NCBI GenBank assembly: GCA_016294105.1
Contig: JAEDCN010000020.1
Coordinates: forward strand, 1 to 43,516
Length of the DNA: 43,516 bases
Source: Treponema sp.
GTDB lineage: Bacteria; Spirochaetota; Spirochaetia; Treponematales; Treponemataceae
Reading direction: 5' to 3'
The notes under the pieces are model-generated. The model had not been told where the DNA came from, searched no databases, and saw nothing but the letters and a program-made list of their open reading frames with translations. Positions 39,427 through 43,516 of the stretch are shown here, one piece after another; positions within the stretch are counted from its first letter, which is position 1, and each line of letters starts with the position of its first letter. The position numbers and the translations under genes were made by a program.

Positions 39427-41826
39427 TTATTTTTTCAGCAAGGCTGCAAAGGGATTGTAGCTCATGCCGTCATCGCTGCCAGAGCTTCTGGTGCGCTCTC
39501 CACGGTCTTGACCACGGGTATTGGGACGGCCTCCTTCTGGGCGGCTGGAACGAGTACTTCCTCCCTCGGATTTTACTCCAACACGTACGACACGAACAAC
39601 TTTGCGTGGTCCGTCGCTGTTACCTTCTGCTGATGCTGCGGAGCGACCTCCACCCTGTCCCACACGGGAAGCAGCATCGCTTTTGAGAGAAAGGCTAATG
39701 CGGCGGCGGTCTAGGTCAAGGCCGATGATGGTGCATTCCTTGATGTCGCCAACCTTTACCACATCCATGGGATCGGAAACAAAGCTGTCGCTAAGCTCGG
39801 AAATGTGAACCAAGGCTGTTTCTTTCAGTCCCAAATCCACAAAGGCACCAAAGTCAACTACGTTCTTGATTTTTCCTGTTACCTTCATGCCTTCCTTCAA
39901 GTCTTCAAAGGTAACAACACCCTTCTGCATAATGGGCTTAGGATAGCCGTCACGTGGGTCACGGTTGGGCTTTTGCAATTCTTCTATTATATCGCTTACG
40001 GTTTGATCCCCTAAGCTATACTTTTCCTTCAGCTCCTTTTTCAGGCTGGCAGAAAGCTCTTCCTTCCTTTGTACCAAGGGAAGCACCTCTCGTGCTGCCT
40101 GGTAGTTTTCGGGGTGAACCCAGGTGTTGTCCAGAGGGTCTGAGCTTTCGGGAATCTTTAAGAATCCAGCGCACTGCTCAAAGGTTTTTGCTCCCATGCC
40201 AGAGATTTTCATCAATTCCTGGCGACTGGTAATCTTTCCGTGCTCATCACGATAGGCCACAATCTTTTTGGCCAAAGAGCCGTTGATTCCAGAAACGTAT
40301 TTCAGCAGGGAGTAGGAGGCGGTATTCAAGTTTACACCAACGTTGTTTACTACAGAAGCAACTACGTCGTCCAGCATTTCAGAAAGCTTTTTCTGGTTTA
40401 CGTCGTGCTGATACAGACCAACACCGATGGATTTTGGGTCGATTTTTACCAGCTCTGCCAAGGGGTCCTGGAGACGGCGACCAATGGAAATGGCACCACG
40501 GATGGTCAAGTCCAAGTCGGGGAATTCTTCTCGGGCAATGTCGCTGGCAGAATATACGGAGGCTCCATCTTCGTCTACAACGGTGTACAAGACTTCTGGG
40601 AAATTCTCGCTGATTACCTTGGCGACAATTTCCTGCACCTCACGAGTTCCAGTTCCGTTTCCTACAGCCACCAGCTGAATCTTGTGCTGGAGAATGGCTC
40701 TGCGGATGGCGGCGGCGGAACCGTCGGGGTCAGTTACCTGCTTGATAACAAAATCTCCCAGGAACTTACCAGTTTCATCCAAGGCGGCACACTTTGTTCC
40801 GGTGCGGATACCGGGGTCCACACCAAGAACACGAGTTCCCTTGATGGGCTGCTGCATTAACAGGTTTTTCAGGTTTTCGCTGAAAATGCTGATTCCGTGG
40901 TGGTCGGCCTCGTCGGTTTGGTCGCCACGGATTTCACGCAAAACGGCAGGAGACAGGAGGCGAACAAGACCGTCCTCGATGGCGTCTCCGTGGTAGCTAT
41001 TGTTGATAACATACTTGTGCTTCAATACATCGATAGCACCGTCCACATCCACGCTCAGAGTAACTTCCAGCTTACCCTCTCGCTCACCACGGTTAATGGC
41101 CAAAATACGGTGGGGCTTAATCTGGTTCAGGGCTTCTTCATAATCCCAGTACATTTGGTATACGGAAACCTTGGCTTCTTCTTCGCCACCAATTCCCTTT
41201 ACCACGATTTTTCCGGTGCGAATATAGAATCCACGAACATCGGCACGGTTTTCGCTGTCTTGGGCAGTGCGTTCTGCCAGAATGTCCTGGGCACCTGCCA
41301 AGGCATCGGCAACAGAGGTTACGGAAAGCTCTGGATTTTCAGCGTTTTCCACCACGAATTCTGCAGCCTTTGCCTCGATTCCAGCCTTGTCCAGCTGAAG
41401 CATGGCATCTGCCAAGGGATCCAAGCCCTTTTCAATGGCCACCATTCCTCTGGTTTTCTTCTTTTTCTTGAAGGGAGCCCACAAATCCTCCAGCTCTGTG
41501 AGGGTTTTTGCGGACATGGCTGCTTCGTAGAGAGAATCCGTCAATTTATTTTGGGCAAAAATACCCTTTACAATTTCAATACGGCGGGTTTCAAGGTTTG
41601 AGTAGCTTTTGAAAAGATGGTCTGAATCACGAACCTGTACTTCATCCAGTGAGCCGTGGGCTTCCTTTCGGTAGCGGGAAATAAAGGGAATGGTACAGCC
41701 CTCGTTTACAAGGGAAATAACGGCACTCACCTGCTGCATACGGATTCCCAGCTCTTCGGCAATTCGTTTCATGATGTCTACCTCGTTTACCACCAGGGCA
41801 TCAATGCTTTCTTGTGTAAATTCCAT
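39427..41826 (-). CDS. tex: Tex family RNA-binding protein
   Basis: A 799-residue transcription accessory protein of the Tex/YhgF family (Spt6-like), binding RNA and acting in transcription or RNA decay. Order: N-terminal helical region, YqgF-like domain with GVDPGIRTGTKCAALD (about 340), helix-hairpin-helix GINGSLAKKIVAYRDEHG and LMKISGMGAKTFEQCAGFL (about 510-560), and an S1 domain (KVTGKIKNVVDFGAFVDLGLKETALVHISELSDSFV, about 655-720). After S1 comes an Arg/Gly/Ser-rich tail of about 70 residues, longer than usual. GAGGAG lies 13 nt before the ATG, and a GAGTCA-CAC-TGACTC hairpin (41848-41862) precedes it. Confidence 0.95.
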   Translation of the reverse strand: MEFTQESIDALVVNEVDIMKRIAEELGIRMQQVSAVISLVNEGCTIPFISRYRKEAHGSLDEVQVRDSDHLFKSYSNLETRRIEIVKGIFAQNKLTDSLYEAAMSAKTLTELEDLWAPFKKKKKTRGMVAIEKGLDPLADAMLQLDKAGIEAKAAEFVVENAENPELSVTSVADALAGAQDILAERTAQDSENRADVRGFYIRTGKIVVKGIGGEEEAKVSVYQMYWDYEEALNQIKPHRILAINRGEREGKLEVTLSVDVDGAIDVLKHKYVINNSYHGDAIEDGLVRLLSPAVLREIRGDQTDEADHHGISIFSENLKNLLMQQPIKGTRVLGVDPGIRTGTKCAALDETGKFLGDFVIKQVTDPDGSAAAIRRAILQHKIQLVAVGNGTGTREVQEIVAKVISENFPEVLYTVVDEDGASVYSASDIAREEFPDLDLTIRGAISIGRRLQDPLAELVKIDPKSIGVGLYQHDVNQKKLSEMLDDVVASVVNNVGVNLNTASYSLLKYVSGINGSLAKKIVAYRDEHGKITSRQELMKISGMGAKTFEQCAGFLKIPESSDPLDNTWVHPENYQAAREVLPLVQRKEELSASLKKELKEKYSLGDQTVSDIIEELQKPNRDPRDGYPKPIMQKGVVTFEDLKEGMKVTGKIKNVVDFGAFVDLGLKETALVHISELSDSFVSDPMDVVKVGDIKECTIIGLDLDRRRISLSLKSDAASRVGQGGGRSAASAEGNSDGPRKVVRVVRVGVKSEGGSTRSSRPEGGRPNTRGQDRGERTRSSGSDDGMSYNPFAALLKK

Positions 41827-42092
41827 AAAAAAAATTACTCCTCACTAGAGTCACACTGACTCCGCCCGCAGAAAGTGGCCTTGGGGCCAGCGGGTAAGGG
41901 CTATTTTACTGAAAAAGGGGGATGGAGGGCAAGGGAGGGGCGGGCTGCAAAACAAGGGAATCCTCCTACACTAAAACTCCATCCTTGTCAAGGGCAAAAC
42001 AGGCAAATTGTACTTTTTGATACTTTTTTAAAAGGGTCAGAAAAAAGAAAAAAAGGTCAAAAAGTGTCAGACCGGCAAAAAAGCCTTTACAG

Positions 42093-42704
42093 GTGGTGGG
42101 TGCGGGGGTAGAATTGAACGTGTTGAAAGGGAAGGACGTGAGACTTTTCCCTTCCAACACTACAGGACTCATCTTTGCTCGTGGTAGTAGCGACTCGTCG
42201 TCAAGCTCATCTTCCAGCTCATCGTCTTCTAGCTCCTCGTCAAGTTCCTCCTCCCAAGGGAGGCCGCTTACCAGTGAGGAGAAGAACTTGCATAAGGAGG
42301 CGGGAGGAGGAAAGACTGACTATGACAAGATTACCGTTGTGGAAAGAGCTCCTACCACAACAGAAGTAAGGGAGGCAGGAAAGTCCACTGGATCCACAAT
42401 CCTGGACAAGCACTCGGATTCGGACATCTCGAATATCACGTCGAATAGAGATGCCATATCATTGCCAAATGATACAATCTATACGAAGGATTCCTCGAAT
42501 AAACCTCTCACTGCTCATGAGATTGAGCATCAGAGCCAGTATCAAAATGGTGATAAAAAAGATGTATTTGAACGGCTAGTGGGAGAGTCTTTGGATGGTG
42601 CTAACGGAAAATACAATCCATACACAACAAAGGGAACGTTAGAATATGAGGCACAACAAGTACAAATCAATGCAATTAGTATCCAACAAAAAGGAGGTAT
42701 TTGA
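42093..42704 (+). CDS. Orphan polymorphic-toxin-like C-terminal domain (putative zincin)
   Basis: Starts probably with GTG 42093 (or 42096). The frame is open back to 42021 without an ATG, so this may be the end piece of a lost larger toxin gene. Residues 1-34 have no known match; 35-54 are 20 consecutive serines, a linker; 60-203 form a small domain with HEIEH (His142, Glu143, His146) followed by QSQY and, 36 residues later, LEYEAQ (Glu186), the zinc-ligand pattern of HExxH metallopeptidase toxins. There is no signal peptide. The stop overlaps the next gene, which encodes a secreted protein and may be the immunity protein. Toxin function is inferred, not shown. Confidence 0.55.
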   Translation: MVGAGVELNVLKGKDVRLFPSNTTGLIFARGSSDSSSSSSSSSSSSSSSSSSSSQGRPLTSEEKNLHKEAGGGKTDYDKITVVERAPTTTEVREAGKSTGSTILDKHSDSDISNITSNRDAISLPNDTIYTKDSSNKPLTAHEIEHQSQYQNGDKKDVFERLVGESLDGANGKYNPYTTKGTLEYEAQQVQINAISIQQKGGI

Positions 42705-42706
42705 TT

Positions 42707-43246
42707 ATGATGATAAGGAAAAAAATTTTATTACTCATCACGGTGCAATTCATTCTGTTTATATCAACATTGTCTGCAGCTCTTGCACGGGAAAGAATAC
42801 TTATCCAGAACGAGTTGGATGAATCAATCACTATTCTCTGTGAATTCCGACTCAAAGAAAGCAGTCCCATTGGCGAAAGTTTCCCAATGTATTGGGATCA
42901 ACTTTTAGCAGGGCGGGGAATGGCCTGTTATAGTCTCTTTGAGACGAAGCAAGAACAGACATTCAAAGCAGGGGCTAATATCTTTTTAGTAGAATATCTT
43001 CCCAAATTTTATCCTCAAGACCAGACTGATTATCCAGGTCTAGTGAACTGGGAAATTGCTAGAGAATCTTGGTCAATTCTGGATAAAATCCCCCTTGAAC
43101 AAAAGCTCAAGGAACTTTTCAAGACGCTGGTTATCACTGATGCCGAGGGAAAGGTGCTTTTAACACTGGATGACTTCTCCAAGGCAAGGGTTGAACGTAA
43201 CAATCGCAGATATACCATCATCATCGGTGACTATCTGTACCAGTAG
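42707..43246 (+). CDS. Secreted protein, candidate immunity protein
   Basis: About 179 residues with a signal peptide (MMIRKKILLLITVQFILFISTLSAALA). The mature part is soluble, mixed charged and hydrophobic, with no family I recognise and no lipobox. AAGGAGG lies 9 nt before ATG 42707. It overlaps or touches the end of the HExxH gene, the typical toxin-immunity order. A secreted immunity protein would imply that the toxin acts in the periplasm; this is an inference from gene order only. Confidence 0.6.
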   Translation: MMIRKKILLLITVQFILFISTLSAALARERILIQNELDESITILCEFRLKESSPIGESFPMYWDQLLAGRGMACYSLFETKQEQTFKAGANIFLVEYLPKFYPQDQTDYPGLVNWEIARESWSILDKIPLEQKLKELFKTLVITDAEGKVLLTLDDFSKARVERNNRRYTIIIGDYLYQ

Positions 43247-43252
43247 AGGGAT

Positions 43253-43484
43253 CTTCCAAAAGCTGTGGCCACGGCATGATGGTGTTCATGGTGCTGTGGC
43301 TCGTTTTGGTATGACGGTATTTTCCAAATGGGTATGGCAGGCTACAGAAATCAAGGAGTTTATGATTATGATAACAAAGAAATTATTCTTATCATTAGGT
43401 TTACTTTTGGTGGTATCCATACCATCCTTAACTGCTTGGTCTATGGCTCAGGAATATGTAGATAGCTCAAATTTCGAGTTTTAA
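43253..43484 (+). pseudogene. Decayed second copy of a toxin tail/immunity start junction
   Basis: 43346-43386 resembles 42686-42725: a Shine-Dalgarno AAGGAG, the GATTATGAT start region and a short secretory start. A 38-codon frame from ATG 43368 (MITKKLFLSLGLLLVVSIPSLTAWSMAQEYVDSSNFEF) gives a signal peptide like that of the upstream secreted protein but stops after 38 residues. The 110 bp before it has no long frame in the toxin phase. It looks like a truncated further cassette. More of it may continue beyond the window edge at 43516. Confidence 0.45.
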
Positions 43485-43516
43485 ATAAATTTACAAAAAA
43501 GGCGTAATCCATTAAA

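Noticed and set aside
40240..41601. Long open frames antisense to tex
   Set aside because: They mirror the codon bias of tex, have no ribosome sites and no recognisable domains.
42021..42092. Extending the orphan toxin gene upstream to the stop at 42018
   Set aside because: No ATG is available and the translation is a Lys/Arg/Phe run typical of A/T-rich intergenic DNA, so only the part from about 42093 is called.

Overview
The window looks like chromosomal DNA of a spirochaete, most likely a host-associated Treponema. Reasons: a bacterial XPB-type helicase next to its Helicase_C_3 partner, a RarA fused to a large second domain, an Rpn-family nuclease with a GLQQ-repeat tail, small lipoproteins with loose lipoboxes including a beta-helix one, FolE2, and poly-G tracts. 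This is inference from gene content; no marker gene in the window fixes the species.

Layout. 89-7588: an NhaC-family antiporter, divergent from aroDE-rpiA, then the reverse-strand operon era-DUF4230-ygjV and the highly expressed gap gene with a consensus promoter and a strong terminator. 7692-10279: a relic of an FGGY sugar kinase and the RarA fusion gene. 10298-15696: an outer-membrane protein/lipoprotein pair, folD-folE2, a structured 230-bp intergenic element and a beta-helix lipoprotein with a 9-G tract. 15894-24066: Rpn nuclease, DUF2156 gene-thrC, tRNA-Cys, a NagZ-like lipoprotein-GNAT pair and putP. 24224-28933: glycogen breakdown (glgX-glgP), with a 13-G tract upstream of glgX. 29116-35097: reverse-strand run XPB, Helicase_C_3 protein, HAD phosphatase, azlC, azlD. 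35177-36479: a vapC/phd-type toxin-antitoxin pair and a TM2 protein. 36582-39300: hisG-hisB-ltaE behind a classical-looking histidine attenuator. 39427-41826: tex. 42093 to the right edge: an orphan polymorphic-toxin-like cassette (poly-Ser linker, HExxH domain, secreted candidate immunity protein) followed by a decayed copy of the same junction.

Two regulatory observations stand out. First, a 15-codon leader peptide with four His codons (39234-39281) lies between a TTGACA/TACTAT promoter and a 12-bp terminator hairpin upstream of hisG, with a candidate antiterminator. Second, seven genes or leaders on both strands (aroDE, era, putP, the GH3 lipoprotein, glgX, XPB and the his leader peptide) have a -10 hexamer ending only 6-8 nt before the start codon and no Shine-Dalgarno sequence. 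This predicts leaderless mRNAs, while other genes (gap, folD, phd, Rpn, internal operon genes) have normal Shine-Dalgarno sites. All promoter, terminator and RNA-structure calls were made by eye.
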